Shown here piece by piece: positions 1 through 9,196 of a stretch of DNA of 64,000 nt. The stretch's first letter is position 1; every line of letters begins with the position of its first letter. The DNA is from PALSA-129 sp050014595 (GTDB taxonomy: Bacteria > Acidobacteriota > Terriglobia > Bryobacterales > Bryobacteraceae): assembly GCA_050014595.1 (NCBI GenBank), contig JBEKDA010000010.1, positions 55,661 to 119,660 of the forward strand, in the 5' to 3' direction. The position numbers and the translations under genes were made by a program. Below the pieces are notes generated by a model. The model was not told where the DNA came from and did not search any database. It saw only the letters and a program-made list of their open reading frames with translations.

Positions 1-33
1 AGCCTCATGTTATCGTGACCCTCAGGACGGAAC

Positions 34-2553
34 ATGAACTGGACACGCAGGGATCTCCTCAAGAGCACTCTGGCGGCGTCGGCGGCCGCCGCCGGGCAAT
101 CCAACGCCGGCGCGCAATCGCAGGCTGACGCCGCGCGGCCTGCCGACGCACAGCCCTCTGCCGCACTCACTGCCGGGCGCGAGCGGCTGTTACTCGACTT
201 CGGCTGGCGCTTCCGCTTTGGCCACGCCGACGATCCGGCTCGGGATTTCTATTACGGCGCGGGCGGGGAGACGTTTGCGAAATCCGGCAACGTGATTCAG
301 GCGCCGCGCGGCGCCCCGGATGTTTCGCGCGCCAATTTCGACGACAGTGCCTGGCAAAAGGCCGACCTCCCGCACGACTGGGCCATCGAGCTGCCGTTCG
401 AAAACGACCGCTCGCTGGTCGCCCACGGCTGCCACCCGTTGGGCCGCAAGTATCCGGCCACGTCCATCGGCTGGTACCGCCGTGTCTTCGATCTGCCGGC
501 TGCCGATCTGGGCCGCCGCCTGGCGCTCGAATTCGACGGGGTCTATCGCGATTCCATCGTCATCCTCAACGGCCACTACCTGGGCAGGAATTTCAGCGGC
601 TACGCCCCGTTCCGCTACGACATCACCGATCACGCGAATTATGGCGGACCGAACGTGCTGCTGGTGCGCGTCGACGCCACCCTCGGCGACGGCTGGTTCT
701 ACGAAGGCGCAGGCATCTATCGCCACGTCTGGCTCACCAAAACCAGCCCCATCCACGTGGCGCATTGGGGCACGTTCGTGCGCGCCGAGGTGCGGCCGTC
801 GGCGCCGGCCATCGTCCGCATTTCCACCGAGGTCAATAACGAAACCGGCGGCGCCCGCAACTGCCGGGTGGTTTCCCGGGTCCTCGATCCCGCGGGGAAG
901 GTGGTCGCTACCATTGCCGCCCCGCCGGTGGCCATCCCTGCCTGGAGCTGGCAGGTCTTCGAGCAGCGCACCGATGTCGCCTCGCCGGCGCTTTGGTCCA
1001 TCGAGCAACCCAATCTCTACCGGCTCGAAACCAGTGTGGAATCAGCCGGAGCGGAGGTGGATGCCTACAGTACCCCATTCGGTATTCGCTCGGTTCGCTT
1101 CGATGTCAACAACGGCTTCTTTCTCAATGAGAAGCCGGTCAAAATTAAAGGAACGTGTAACCACCAGGACCATGCCGGTGTGGGCACCGCGCTGCCCGAT
1201 CGCATCCAGTCCTACCGCATTGAGCGGCTGAAGGAAATGGGCTCGAACGCCTACCGCACGTCGCACAATCCGCCCACGCCGGAACTGGTGGATGCCTGCG
1301 ACCGCCTCGGCATGATCATGATGTGCGAGACCCGCCTGATGGATTCCACTCCGGAGGGACTCAGCCAGCTCGAACGCATGATCCGCTGCCACCGCAACCA
1401 CCCCTCCATCGTGATCTGGTCGCTCGGCAACGAGGAACCGGAACAGGGCACCGAGCGCGGAGCGCGCATCGAAACCACCATGAAGCGGCTGGTCAACAGC
1501 CTGGACGACTCGCGGCCAGTCACGCAGGCGATGAACGGCGGCTATGGCGGCAAGGGCGCGTCCAACCTGGTCGATGTTCAAGGCTTTAATTACAATGAGC
1601 CGCGTATCGATCAGTTTCATAAGGACTACCCGAACTTGCCGATGGTGGGCTCTGAGACCGCGTCGACGGTTTCCACGCGCGGCATCTACGCCAACGATAA
1701 AGACAAAGGCTACGTGCAAGCCTACGATACGGAAAAGCCTCGCTGGGCGTCTACCGCCGAAACCTGGTGGAAGTTCTACGACGCGCGTGCGTTCCTGGCG
1801 GGCGGGTTTGCCTGGACCGGATTCGATTACCGCGGCGAGCCCACGCCCTACGGCTGGCCGTGCATCAACTCCCATTTCGGCATTATGGATATGTGCGGTT
1901 TCCCCAAGGACAACTTTTACTATTACCAGGCATGGTGGGGATCGAAGCCGGTGCTGCATCTCTTCCCGCATTGGAACTGGCCGGGCCAGGAGGGCCAGGA
2001 GATCGAAGTCTGGGTCCACTCCAACGCCGACCGGGTGGAGCTGTTTCTCAACGGCAAGAGTCTCGGCTCGCAGGATGTCGCTCACGATAGTCATCTGATG
2101 TGGAAGGTGAAGTATGAGCCTGGGTTACTTGAAGCCAAAGGTTTTAATGATGGCAAGCAGGTACTTTCCGACAAACGGGAGACGGCTGGCGCGGCGGCGC
2201 GGATGGTGCTTCGCCCCGACCGCAGCCGCATTTCCGCCGATGGCGAAGACGTGTCCATGGTGACCGTCGAGATTGTCGATGCGCAAGGCCGTCCGGTTTC
2301 GACTGCCGGCAACGAAGTGACCTTCCGGGTGGCCGGCAAGGGCAAACTTCTGGGGGCCGGCAATGGCGACCCGAGCTGCCACGAACCGGACAAGGCCGAC
2401 AAGCGCAGCGCGTTTAATGGACTGGCGATGGCGATTGTGCAGGCTGCTAAGGAAGCCGGCGAAATTCGCGTGACGGCCAGTGCGACAGGACTGGAGTCCG
2501 CAACCGCGACCATCAACGCGGCGCCCGCGACCCTGCGGCCCGCCGTACCATAG
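34..2553 (+). CDS. Secreted GH2 beta-galactosidase-like glycoside hydrolase
   Basis: An 839-aa protein with a twin-arginine-like N-terminus (TRRDLLK followed by an Ala-rich stretch), so probably exported folded. Domain order fits glycoside hydrolase family 2: a sugar-binding jelly roll (about 50-240), an Ig-like sandwich (250-355), the TIM barrel (360-660), then a DUF4982-like segment and an invasin-type Ig domain (about 735-830). The acid/base is expected at Glu467 in SLGNEEPEQ and the nucleophile at Glu541 in GSETAS; both are present. It should cleave a terminal beta-galactoside or related sugar from plant or microbial polysaccharide outside the cytoplasm; the exact substrate cannot be read. 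AGGACGG precedes the ATG. It stands alone at the window edge with the LamG-like gene downstream on the same strand. Confidence 0.9.
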   Translation: MNWTRRDLLKSTLAASAAAAGQSNAGAQSQADAARPADAQPSAALTAGRERLLLDFGWRFRFGHADDPARDFYYGAGGETFAKSGNVIQAPRGAPDVSRANFDDSAWQKADLPHDWAIELPFENDRSLVAHGCHPLGRKYPATSIGWYRRVFDLPAADLGRRLALEFDGVYRDSIVILNGHYLGRNFSGYAPFRYDITDHANYGGPNVLLVRVDATLGDGWFYEGAGIYRHVWLTKTSPIHVAHWGTFVRAEVRPSAPAIVRISTEVNNETGGARNCRVVSRVLDPAGKVVATIAAPPVAIPAWSWQVFEQRTDVASPALWSIEQPNLYRLETSVESAGAEVDAYSTPFGIRSVRFDVNNGFFLNEKPVKIKGTCNHQDHAGVGTALPDRIQSYRIERLKEMGSNAYRTSHNPPTPELVDACDRLGMIMMCETRLMDSTPEGLSQLERMIRCHRNHPSIVIWSLGNEEPEQGTERGARIETTMKRLVNSLDDSRPVTQAMNGGYGGKGASNLVDVQGFNYNEPRIDQFHKDYPNLPMVGSETASTVSTRGIYANDKDKGYVQAYDTEKPRWASTAETWWKFYDARAFLAGGFAWTGFDYRGEPTPYGWPCINSHFGIMDMCGFPKDNFYYYQAWWGSKPVLHLFPHWNWPGQEGQEIEVWVHSNADRVELFLNGKSLGSQDVAHDSHLMWKVKYEPGLLEAKGFNDGKQVLSDKRETAGAAARMVLRPDRSRISADGEDVSMVTVEIVDAQGRPVSTAGNEVTFRVAGKGKLLGAGNGDPSCHEPDKADKRSAFNGLAMAIVQAAKEAGEIRVTASATGLESATATINAAPATLRPAVP

Positions 2554-2674
2554 AGCGGCGACGAAACTCCGCCGATATGATTATCGGACCCGGTACTCTT
2601 TTGGCCGCTGGTTGTGGTACAAATAAGGTAAGGGTGATGGGGAGTGTTCCTGCATCGTCCGGTTTTACCTCAAT

Positions 2675-3304
2675 ATGAAAGCGCTTGCGTGGCTGTTGGC
2701 GTTCAGTCTGCTTACTCCGGCCGGTAAAGTAATCAATTTCGACACTTTTCCGCTGGGCAAGATTCCACCTGGTTGGACCGTCTCGATGACCGACAGGGGC
2801 GCAGCCCCGCGCTGGGAAATCGTCAGGGATCGAACCGCTGCCACACAGCCCAACGTACTGGCCCAGGTTTCCACCGACGGCAATAGGGCGCGCTCCCCGC
2901 TGGCGATATTCGATGGGGCCAACCTGCGCGATGCCGACGTGAGCGTGCGCATCAAACCCGTCTCCGGCCACGAAGGACAGGCGGGCGGGGTGGTCTGGCG
3001 GTATCGCGATGCCAACAACTACTACCTGGCCCGCGCCAACGCCCTGGAAAACGATGTCGCGGTTTACAAAGTGGAAAACGGCCACCGCATCCCGCTGATG
3101 GCGGGCGTCAAGCACCCCATTCCGGCCAATGCCTGGTGCATCTTAAAGGTGTCGGCTCGCGGCAACAGGTTCCAGGTCTTCCTCGACCACCGGCGGATCC
3201 TCGAAGGCCAGGACGGTACCTTTACGGGTCCCGGCAAGGTCGGCCTGTGGACGCTGGCCGATTCCGTCACGTACTTCGACGACTTTCGCATCTACCCCAA
3301 GTAG
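2675..3304 (+). CDS. Secreted LamG/DUF1080-like beta-sandwich protein
   Basis: A 209-aa protein with a short hydrophobic signal peptide (residues 1-17). The rest reads like a concanavalin/LamG or DUF1080-type sandwich: alternating strands, a VVWRYRDANNYYLARAN segment and a closing VGLWTLADSVTYFDDFRI strand, a pattern typical of DUF1080-like folds. No catalytic residues can be named. It lies 121 nt after the GH2 gene on the same strand and may be a carbohydrate-binding or accessory protein for it. That link rests only on proximity. It converges on the efflux permease gene, with a weak hairpin (TGGCC/GGCCA, 3307-3320) between them. Confidence 0.75.
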   Translation: MKALAWLLAFSLLTPAGKVINFDTFPLGKIPPGWTVSMTDRGAAPRWEIVRDRTAATQPNVLAQVSTDGNRARSPLAIFDGANLRDADVSVRIKPVSGHEGQAGGVVWRYRDANNYYLARANALENDVAVYKVENGHRIPLMAGVKHPIPANAWCILKVSARGNRFQVFLDHRRILEGQDGTFTGPGKVGLWTLADSVTYFDDFRIYPK

Positions 3305-3355
3305 CCTGGCCTTCCGGCCAAAACTGAATCAGGCAGGATATCGATTGCCGTCCCG

Positions 3356-6300
3356 CTACGTCTGCGCCACCGCTTGCGGCGCGGTCTTGTTCTCGCCTTG
3401 CAGCCACTCCTGGAAGCGCTCCAGGTAGAGGTAGATCACCGGGGTGATATACAACGTCAGGAACTGGCTCACCACCAGGCCGCCGACTACGGCAAGTCCC
3501 AGCGGTTGGCGCGCGTCGGCGCCTTCCCCGTAGCCTAAGGCGATGGGCAGCGTGCCGAACAACGCGGCCACCGTGGTCATCATGATCGGGCGGAAGCGCA
3601 GCAGGCAGCCGTTCCAGATGGAATCGTAGGCGCTCTGGCCGCCATGGCGGGCCGAGATCGCGAAATCCACCATCATGATGGCGTTCTTCTTCACCACGCC
3701 GAACAGCATGATGATGCCCACAAAGGCGTAGAGGTCCAGCTCCTTATGGAAGAGCACCAGCGTCAGCAGCGCGCCGAAGACCGCCGAAGGCAGGCCGGAA
3801 AGAATCGTGATGGGGTGGATGAAGCTCTCGTACAGCACGCCGAGCACGATATAGATCACCAGGATTGCCACAATCAGCAGGACCGAAAGGTTCCTGAAGG
3901 AACTCTGAAACTCTTTTACGGTGCCCTGGAACTTGGTGGAAATGCTGGATGGCATGCGCAATTCCTGAACCGCGTTGTCCACCTGGTCGGCTGCCTGGCC
4001 CAGCGAGAAACCGGGCCGCAGATTGAAGGAGATGGTGGTCGCGGGCAGTTGGCCGAAATGGCTGATGCTGAGCGGGCCCACCTGGCGCTTCATTTTGACA
4101 ATGGTGTCGAGCGGCACCAGCGACCCGGCCGAAGAGCGCACATACAATTTCGAAAGCGCGTCCGGCGTCTTCTGGTATTGCTTTTCCACCTCCATGATGA
4201 CCTGGTACTGGTCGGCGGGCGCATAGATCACCGAGACTTGGCGCGTGCCGTAGGCGCTGTAGAGAGCGTCCTGCACCTGCTCGGGTGTGATGCCAAGCGC
4301 CTCGGCGCGGTCGCGGTCGATATCGACCATCACTTGCGGGCTGGCCACCTGCAGGTCATTATCGTTGACGTCGACGAAGCCGGGAAGTTTCTGCATCTTC
4401 GCCATGAGTTGCGGGCCCCAGGTATAAATGTCATCCAGCTTGGAGCTTTGCAGCGTGAGCTGATAGACGCTGGTGCTGAACTGGCCGCTCACGGTGATGG
4501 GCGGCGGGTTCTGCATGAAGGTGAAGACGCCGGGGATGGAAAAGAACCTGGGGCGCAGCGATTCGATGAATTGATCCACCGAGAGTTTCCGCTGGTCGCG
4601 GGGCTTCAGATTGGCGAAGACGAAGGACTGGTTGCCCTGGCCTCCGAACGCCCCGACGTTCAGCACGTTGGGGTCTGCCTGGAGGACTGCGGAAACGGCA
4701 CGCAGGTGCTGCGCCATGGAGTCGAACGAAATGTCCTGCGGGCCGATGATCACGCCGAACGTGAAGCTGCTGTCCTGGCTGGGAATGAAGCCGGTGGGCA
4801 TGGTGAAGAAGAGATAACCGGTGCCGATGAGCATGAGCACGGCCACCGCCAGCGTCACCAGGCGGAAGCGCAAGGCGATGTGGAGGGTCACTTCATACCA
4901 GCGCGTCAGGCCGTTGAAGCCGCTTTCCAGCAGATGGTAGAACCAGCCGTGGCGGGTCTCGTGCTCCGACTTCAAGAAGCGGCTGCCCAGCATGGGCGTG
5001 AGGGTGAGCGATACGAAGCCGGAAATCAGGATGGCCACCACGATGGTGACCGAGAACTCATGCAACAGGCGGCCGACAATTCCGCCGAGGAAGAGCACGG
5101 GGATAAAGACGGCGACCAGAGACAGCGTCATGGAGATGATGGTGAAGCCGATCTCGTGGGCCGCGGCGAGGGCCGCCAGGCGCCGCGTTTTGCCCATCTC
5201 CATGTGACGCACGATGTTCTCGAGCATCACGATGGCGTCGTCCACCACGAAGCCGACGGAAAGCGTGAGCGCCATCAGCGAAAGGTTGTTGAGGCTGTAG
5301 CCCAGCAGGTACATCACGGCGAAGGTCCCGATGATGGAGAAGGGCACGGCGGCGCCGGGAATCAGGGTGGCGGAAACGTTACGGAGGAAAAGGAAGATCA
5401 CCATCACCACCACGCAGACCGTCAGCAGCAGCGTGAACTCCACGTCGTGAATCGAGTTGCGGATGGATTGGGAAGCGTCGAAGGCGACCTCCAGGTGCAC
5501 GGAGGCCGGAATCTCGTGGCGGAATTCGGGCAGCAGTTGGTTTACGGCGTCGACTACATCCACCGTGTTGGTGCCGGGCTGGCGGTTGATGCCGAGGATC
5601 ACGCACGGCTTGCCGTTCATGAGCGCGATGATCTTGTCGTTCTCCACGCTATCGATGACATTGCCCAATTGTTCCAGGCGCACCGGTACGCCGTTGCGCC
5701 AGGCCACGATGATGGGCCGGTATTGGGCCGCGCGCTCCAGGCCGCCGCTCGATTCGATGGTGAAAGCCTGTTTGTCGCCATCCAGGTGGCCGGTGGGGAG
5801 GTTGGTATTGCTGGAGGAGATGGCCTTCTGGACTTCGTCGATGCCGATGTTGTGGGCGGCCAGTTGATCGGGATCCACCTGGACGCGAACGGCGTACTTC
5901 TGATCGCCTAAGACCTGGACTTGGGAAACGCCGCCGACCATGGAAATGCGCTGCGCCAGCAGGAGGTCGGCGAACTCGCTGACTTTATAAGCGGGCAGGG
6001 TCTCGGAGGACAGGGAAAGGTAAAGAATGGCCCGGTCGGCGGGATTGGCTTTCTGGTAGGTCGGCGGGCGCGGCATGGTGGTGGGGAGCAGGCCGCCGGC
6101 CGCGGAAATGGCGGCCTGGATATCCTGCGCGGCGGCGTCAATGGTGCGGCTCAGGTCGAACTGCACGGTGATTTGCGTGGTGCCGAGCGAATTCACCGAG
6201 CTCATCTGCTGGATGCCGGCGATGGTGGAAAACTGGCGCTCGAGCGGCGTGGCCACGGTGGATGCCATGGTTTCCGGACTGGCTCCGGGCAGCGCCGCGC

Positions 6301-6442
6301 TCACCGTAATGGTGGGATAGTCGACGCTGGGCAGCGCCGCCACCGGCAGGGCGCGGAATGCCACCACCCCAAACAGCACGATGCTGAGACAGACCAGCAC
6401 CGTCATGATGGGGCGTTCGATGAAGATCTGGGAGATGTTCAC
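3356..6442 (-). CDS. HAE1-family RND efflux permease (AcrB/MdtB-like)
   Basis: A 1028-aa inner-membrane RND transporter, normal length for the family. It starts IFIERPIMTVLV, the usual first transmembrane helix, and has large periplasmic loops after TM1 and TM7. TM4 carries the proton-relay pair in GFVVDDAIVM. The partner residues around GVVKKNAIMMVDFA in TM10 are also present. As in related pumps, it should move drugs or other amphiphiles out with the adaptor encoded just upstream. The start codon is GTG, and GTGA overlaps the adaptor stop, so the two are translationally coupled. No outer-membrane TolC partner is encoded beside it, so it probably borrows one. Confidence 0.95.
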   Translation of the reverse strand: MNISQIFIERPIMTVLVCLSIVLFGVVAFRALPVAALPSVDYPTITVSAALPGASPETMASTVATPLERQFSTIAGIQQMSSVNSLGTTQITVQFDLSRTIDAAAQDIQAAISAAGGLLPTTMPRPPTYQKANPADRAILYLSLSSETLPAYKVSEFADLLLAQRISMVGGVSQVQVLGDQKYAVRVQVDPDQLAAHNIGIDEVQKAISSSNTNLPTGHLDGDKQAFTIESSGGLERAAQYRPIIVAWRNGVPVRLEQLGNVIDSVENDKIIALMNGKPCVILGINRQPGTNTVDVVDAVNQLLPEFRHEIPASVHLEVAFDASQSIRNSIHDVEFTLLLTVCVVVMVIFLFLRNVSATLIPGAAVPFSIIGTFAVMYLLGYSLNNLSLMALTLSVGFVVDDAIVMLENIVRHMEMGKTRRLAALAAAHEIGFTIISMTLSLVAVFIPVLFLGGIVGRLLHEFSVTIVVAILISGFVSLTLTPMLGSRFLKSEHETRHGWFYHLLESGFNGLTRWYEVTLHIALRFRLVTLAVAVLMLIGTGYLFFTMPTGFIPSQDSSFTFGVIIGPQDISFDSMAQHLRAVSAVLQADPNVLNVGAFGGQGNQSFVFANLKPRDQRKLSVDQFIESLRPRFFSIPGVFTFMQNPPPITVSGQFSTSVYQLTLQSSKLDDIYTWGPQLMAKMQKLPGFVDVNDNDLQVASPQVMVDIDRDRAEALGITPEQVQDALYSAYGTRQVSVIYAPADQYQVIMEVEKQYQKTPDALSKLYVRSSAGSLVPLDTIVKMKRQVGPLSISHFGQLPATTISFNLRPGFSLGQAADQVDNAVQELRMPSSISTKFQGTVKEFQSSFRNLSVLLIVAILVIYIVLGVLYESFIHPITILSGLPSAVFGALLTLVLFHKELDLYAFVGIIMLFGVVKKNAIMMVDFAISARHGGQSAYDSIWNGCLLRFRPIMMTTVAALFGTLPIALGYGEGADARQPLGLAVVGGLVVSQFLTLYITPVIYLYLERFQEWLQGENKTAPQAVAQT

Positions 6443-7662
6443 TGCGGCCCCGATCCGGCCTTGGGTGCTTCCACCGCGCGCACCGTGACGCCGGGAAAGA
6501 GCGCCATCTGGCCATCGATGACCACCGTCTCGCCGGGCGCGACGCCTTTCTCGATCACGGTCTTCTTACCGAGCGAAGTCCCCAGAGTCACGGGGCGCAT
6601 ATCGACCGAGTGATCCGGCTTGACGACGAAGACCACCTGGCCGAGTCGTCCCATCTGGACGGCTTCGGAGGGAACCACGGTGGCGTTGCGGAGCGTGTCG
6701 AGCGTCAGCGCGACGCTGACGAACTGGCCGGGCCAGAGCATGGAGTCGCGATTCTCGAAGGTGGCTTTCAAATGAATCGTGCCGGTGGAGGCATCGATGG
6801 TGTTGTCGATCACCGCGAGCGAGCCTGCGGCGCCGCGGCCGGAGCCATCCTGCCCAGAGCCATCCTGCAAGGTCGCGCGCACCGCCAGGGCGTGCGAGGC
6901 GTTCAGGCGGCGGATGGCGCCGAGGTGATCCTCAGGCACGGCGAAGTCGACGAAGATCGGTTCCACCTGGTGGATGATGACGAGCGGCACATCATTCTCT
7001 TTGACCAGATTGCCGGCATGCACCAGCAAGTTGCCGGTGCGGCCGGAAATGGGCGCGTGGATCTCGCAGTAACTGCGGTCGAGGCGGGCCTTGGCGACCG
7101 CGGCCTCGTCGGCCGCCAGGGTGGCGCGCGCCGTCCCGACACTGGCCTGGGTGGCGCGCGACGCGGCCCGATTCATGTCGAGCGTGGTGCGGGCCTGGTC
7201 GGCGGTCATCTTCGAAGCCAGCTTTTCCCGGTTCAACTGCTCCTGGCGGGCGGCGTCGGTCTCGGCAAATTTCACTTGTGCGGCGTTCTGCGCCAGTGTG
7301 GCTTCGGCCTGGGTGATCTGCGCCTGGTCGCGCTCCACGGCAGCCTCGGCCTGATGCAGCGCTTCGTCGTAGGGGCGCGGATCGATTTGGAACAGCAGGT
7401 CGCCCTGCTTGACGTTCTGTCCTTCGGTGAAACTCACTTTGAGAAGCTGGCCAGCGATCTGCGACTTCACCTGCACCACGGCGGATGCTTCCACGGTCCC
7501 CACCACGTGCAGTTCGGTGGGCACCGATTCCTGCGTGGCTGTGGCGACGGAGACCGGCATGACGGGCGGTCCGCCGGGCCCTTTCTGTTGGGCCGGGTCT
7601 TTTTTGCAGCCGCAAAGGGCGAAAACGCATCCGGCCAGAATTGTTAACAAGATATTACGCAA
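6439..7662 (-). CDS. RND efflux periplasmic adaptor (membrane fusion protein), lipoprotein
   Basis: A 407-aa HlyD/MdtA-type adaptor. A hydrophobic signal ends in a lipobox-like ALCGC followed by KKD, so it is probably lipid-anchored. It contains a split lipoyl domain (VQVKSQIAGQLLKVSF near the start, APISGRTGNLLVHAGN later), a long helical hairpin rich in Ala/Gln between them, then beta-barrel and membrane-proximal domains. I chose the TTG at 7662: it has GGGGAG 6 nt upstream and leads straight into the signal peptide. A longer reading from 7692 would start upstream of the likely -10 TACACT (7683-7688). It forms an operon with the permease and is divergent from the DUF4159 gene. Confidence 0.9.
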   Translation of the reverse strand: MRNILLTILAGCVFALCGCKKDPAQQKGPGGPPVMPVSVATATQESVPTELHVVGTVEASAVVQVKSQIAGQLLKVSFTEGQNVKQGDLLFQIDPRPYDEALHQAEAAVERDQAQITQAEATLAQNAAQVKFAETDAARQEQLNREKLASKMTADQARTTLDMNRAASRATQASVGTARATLAADEAAVAKARLDRSYCEIHAPISGRTGNLLVHAGNLVKENDVPLVIIHQVEPIFVDFAVPEDHLGAIRRLNASHALAVRATLQDGSGQDGSGRGAAGSLAVIDNTIDASTGTIHLKATFENRDSMLWPGQFVSVALTLDTLRNATVVPSEAVQMGRLGQVVFVVKPDHSVDMRPVTLGTSLGKKTVIEKGVAPGETVVIDGQMALFPGVTVRAVEAPKAGSGPQ

Positions 7663-7682
7663 GAGAACTCCCCAATTCCCGA

Positions 7683-7688
7683 AGTGTA
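7683..7688 (-). promoter_or_regulatory. Probable -10 element of the RND efflux operon
   Basis: On the minus strand this reads GCTACACT, matching a -10 motif that recurs in this window. Transcription would start about 7 nt later, leaving a leader of roughly 14 nt that contains the GGGGAG Shine-Dalgarno and the TTG start at 7662. No convincing -35 is visible. Confidence 0.4.
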
Positions 7689-7745
7689 GCAAAGAAAGGC
7701 GGCTGGACGGGCGGGAATGATATGCTCACGGAAGGCACCCGAGGC

Positions 7746-8591
7746 ATGACTTTCCGCACGATCGCCGGTTTGGGACTGAGCGCCGCGCTCATCGGCGCGC
7801 TCTATGCCCAACGGCCGTTCCGCGAGTTTCCGGGCGTGGAGTACCGGCTGGGCAGCATCCCCTTGCCGCCGGACTGGCAGGAGAAGACCGAGTGGACTTT
7901 CGCGCGCCTGATGTATCCGCAGGCGCCGGGGGGACGTTATGGCGGTGGGTACGGCCGGGGATTCGGCAGCCGCGGCATCTGGACCGAAGGCAATTCCATC
8001 TGGACCCAGGACTATCCCCGCGCCGACCGGCACTTCGTGCAAGCGCTGCGGCGTCTCACGCGCATCCACGTGCGTTCGGTGGAAGAGCCCATCAACCTGG
8101 ACGAAGGCGACGCCTACGATTGGCCGTGGCTCTACGCCGTACAGCCGGGCCACTGGCAGTTGACCGACGCGCAAGCCAAGGCCATGCGCGAATACCTGCT
8201 GCGCGGCGGCTTCTTCATGGCCGACGATTTCTGGGGACCCAACGACTGGGACATGTTCATGGAGAGCATGCACAAGGTCTTTCCGGACTGCGAAGCGGTC
8301 GATCTGGAAAACGACAACGCCATTTTCCACATGGTCTACGACCTGAACGAACGCTACCAGGTGGCCAGTATGGGCTCCGTAAATGCCGGCCGAAGCTGGA
8401 AGTGCCAGAACTGCCCCGACAAATGGCGGGGCATCTTCGACGACCGCGGCCGTCTGATGGTGGCCATCACGTTTCAATCCGATGTCGGGGATTCCTGGGA
8501 GTGGGCCGACGAACCGAATTATCCGGCGCACTACGCGGCGTTGGGAATCCGCATCGGCGTGAACTACGTGGTGTACGCCATGACGCATTGA
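7746..8591 (+). CDS. Secreted DUF4159-family protein
   Basis: A 281-aa protein with a signal peptide (MTFRTIAGLGLSAALIGALY). The core matches DUF4159, a family of glutamine-amidotransferase-like fold common in Acidobacteriota: YDWPWLYAVQPGHW, then LLRGGFFMADDFWGPNDWD, then a segment around VFPDCEAVDLENDNAIFHM. The function of the family is unknown. The Met at 7746 is preferred because the signal peptide begins there; in-frame ATGs at 7641 and 7722 would add a non-hydrophobic leader and the first overlaps the divergent gene. It is transcribed alone, divergently from the RND adaptor. Confidence 0.85.
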   Translation: MTFRTIAGLGLSAALIGALYAQRPFREFPGVEYRLGSIPLPPDWQEKTEWTFARLMYPQAPGGRYGGGYGRGFGSRGIWTEGNSIWTQDYPRADRHFVQALRRLTRIHVRSVEEPINLDEGDAYDWPWLYAVQPGHWQLTDAQAKAMREYLLRGGFFMADDFWGPNDWDMFMESMHKVFPDCEAVDLENDNAIFHMVYDLNERYQVASMGSVNAGRSWKCQNCPDKWRGIFDDRGRLMVAITFQSDVGDSWEWADEPNYPAHYAALGIRIGVNYVVYAMTH

Positions 8592-8625
8592 TGAGCCGGG
8601 TGGGACAGAGGGCCTAATATCCCTC

Positions 8626-8654
8626 TTGACAATAGTCGTTATAACGGATATACT
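8626..8654 (+). promoter_or_regulatory. Promoter of the MarR gene (TTGACA-N17-TATACT) with embedded operator
   Basis: A near-consensus sigma-70 promoter: TTGACA at 8626-8631, a 17-nt spacer, TATACT at 8649-8654. The spacer contains the perfect 10-bp palindrome CGTTATAACG (8637-8646), a natural place for a repressor to sit. The GTG start of the MarR gene lies only 6 nt after the -10, so the transcript would be leaderless. A related site, CGTGATAACG, lies before yceI. Confidence 0.75.
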
Positions 8655-8660
8655 GCAATC

Positions 8661-9125
8661 GTGAGTTCCAAGCTGGCCGCGGAGATTCGGCAGAATAAAC
8701 CGTTCGCCTTGCAGGAGGAAGAGGCGGCGCTGAACCTGGTGCGCACGCACGAATTCCTGCAGCAGCGGCAGACCGACTTTTTCAAGCAGTTCCAGCTCAC
8801 GCCGACGCAGTACAACATCCTGCGGATTCTGCGCGGGGCGGGGAAGGCGGGCGTGACGTGCTCGCAGGCCGCCGAGCGCATGGTGGCGGCGGATCCGGAC
8901 ATCACGCGGCTGCTGGACCGGCTGGAGGCGCGGCAACTGATCGAGCGGCAGCGCGGCACCGAGGACCGGCGGGTGGTCATCGGCCGGATCACCGCGCAGG
9001 GCATCGCGCTGCTGAAGGACATCGACCGGCCCCTGGCGGAGTTTCACCAGCGGCAGTTGGGCCACATCGGCAAGGAACGGCTCGCGCAGTTGATTGAGAT
9101 TCTGGAATCGATTCGCGAAACCTGA
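8661..9125 (+). CDS. MarR-family transcriptional regulator
   Basis: A 154-aa protein with the MarR winged-helix layout: N-terminal dimerisation helix, QLTPTQYNILRILRGAG (helices 1-2), ITRLLDRLEARQLIERQR (recognition helix), and the wing with the DRRVV basic tip. It should bind a palindrome as a dimer and be released by a ligand or by oxidation. The start is GTG with no Shine-Dalgarno but a strong promoter 6 nt upstream. The palindrome inside that promoter, and a second copy before yceI 71 nt downstream of this gene, suggest that it represses itself and yceI. Confidence 0.92.
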   Translation: MSSKLAAEIRQNKPFALQEEEAALNLVRTHEFLQQRQTDFFKQFQLTPTQYNILRILRGAGKAGVTCSQAAERMVAADPDITRLLDRLEARQLIERQRGTEDRRVVIGRITAQGIALLKDIDRPLAEFHQRQLGHIGKERLAQLIEILESIRET

Positions 9126-9152
9126 GCATCTGTTTTTTTTGGGTCTTGTACT

Positions 9153-9162
9153 CGTGATAACG
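9153..9162 (+). promoter_or_regulatory. Second candidate MarR operator, upstream of yceI
   Basis: CGTGATAACG differs at one position from the CGTTATAACG palindrome in the MarR promoter. The shared pattern extends to TCGTnATAACGnATA at both sites. It lies 35 nt before the yceI start codon, where a bound repressor would block transcription. Confidence 0.55.
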
Positions 9163-9196
9163 AATAGTGTGAAAACGAACGAAAGGACGATCGGCA

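Noticed and set aside
3644..5911. A 755-codon open frame on the plus strand
   Set aside because: It lies opposite the RND permease and reads as His/Glu/Asp/Gly/Arg-rich nonsense, an antisense artefact of GC-rich coding.
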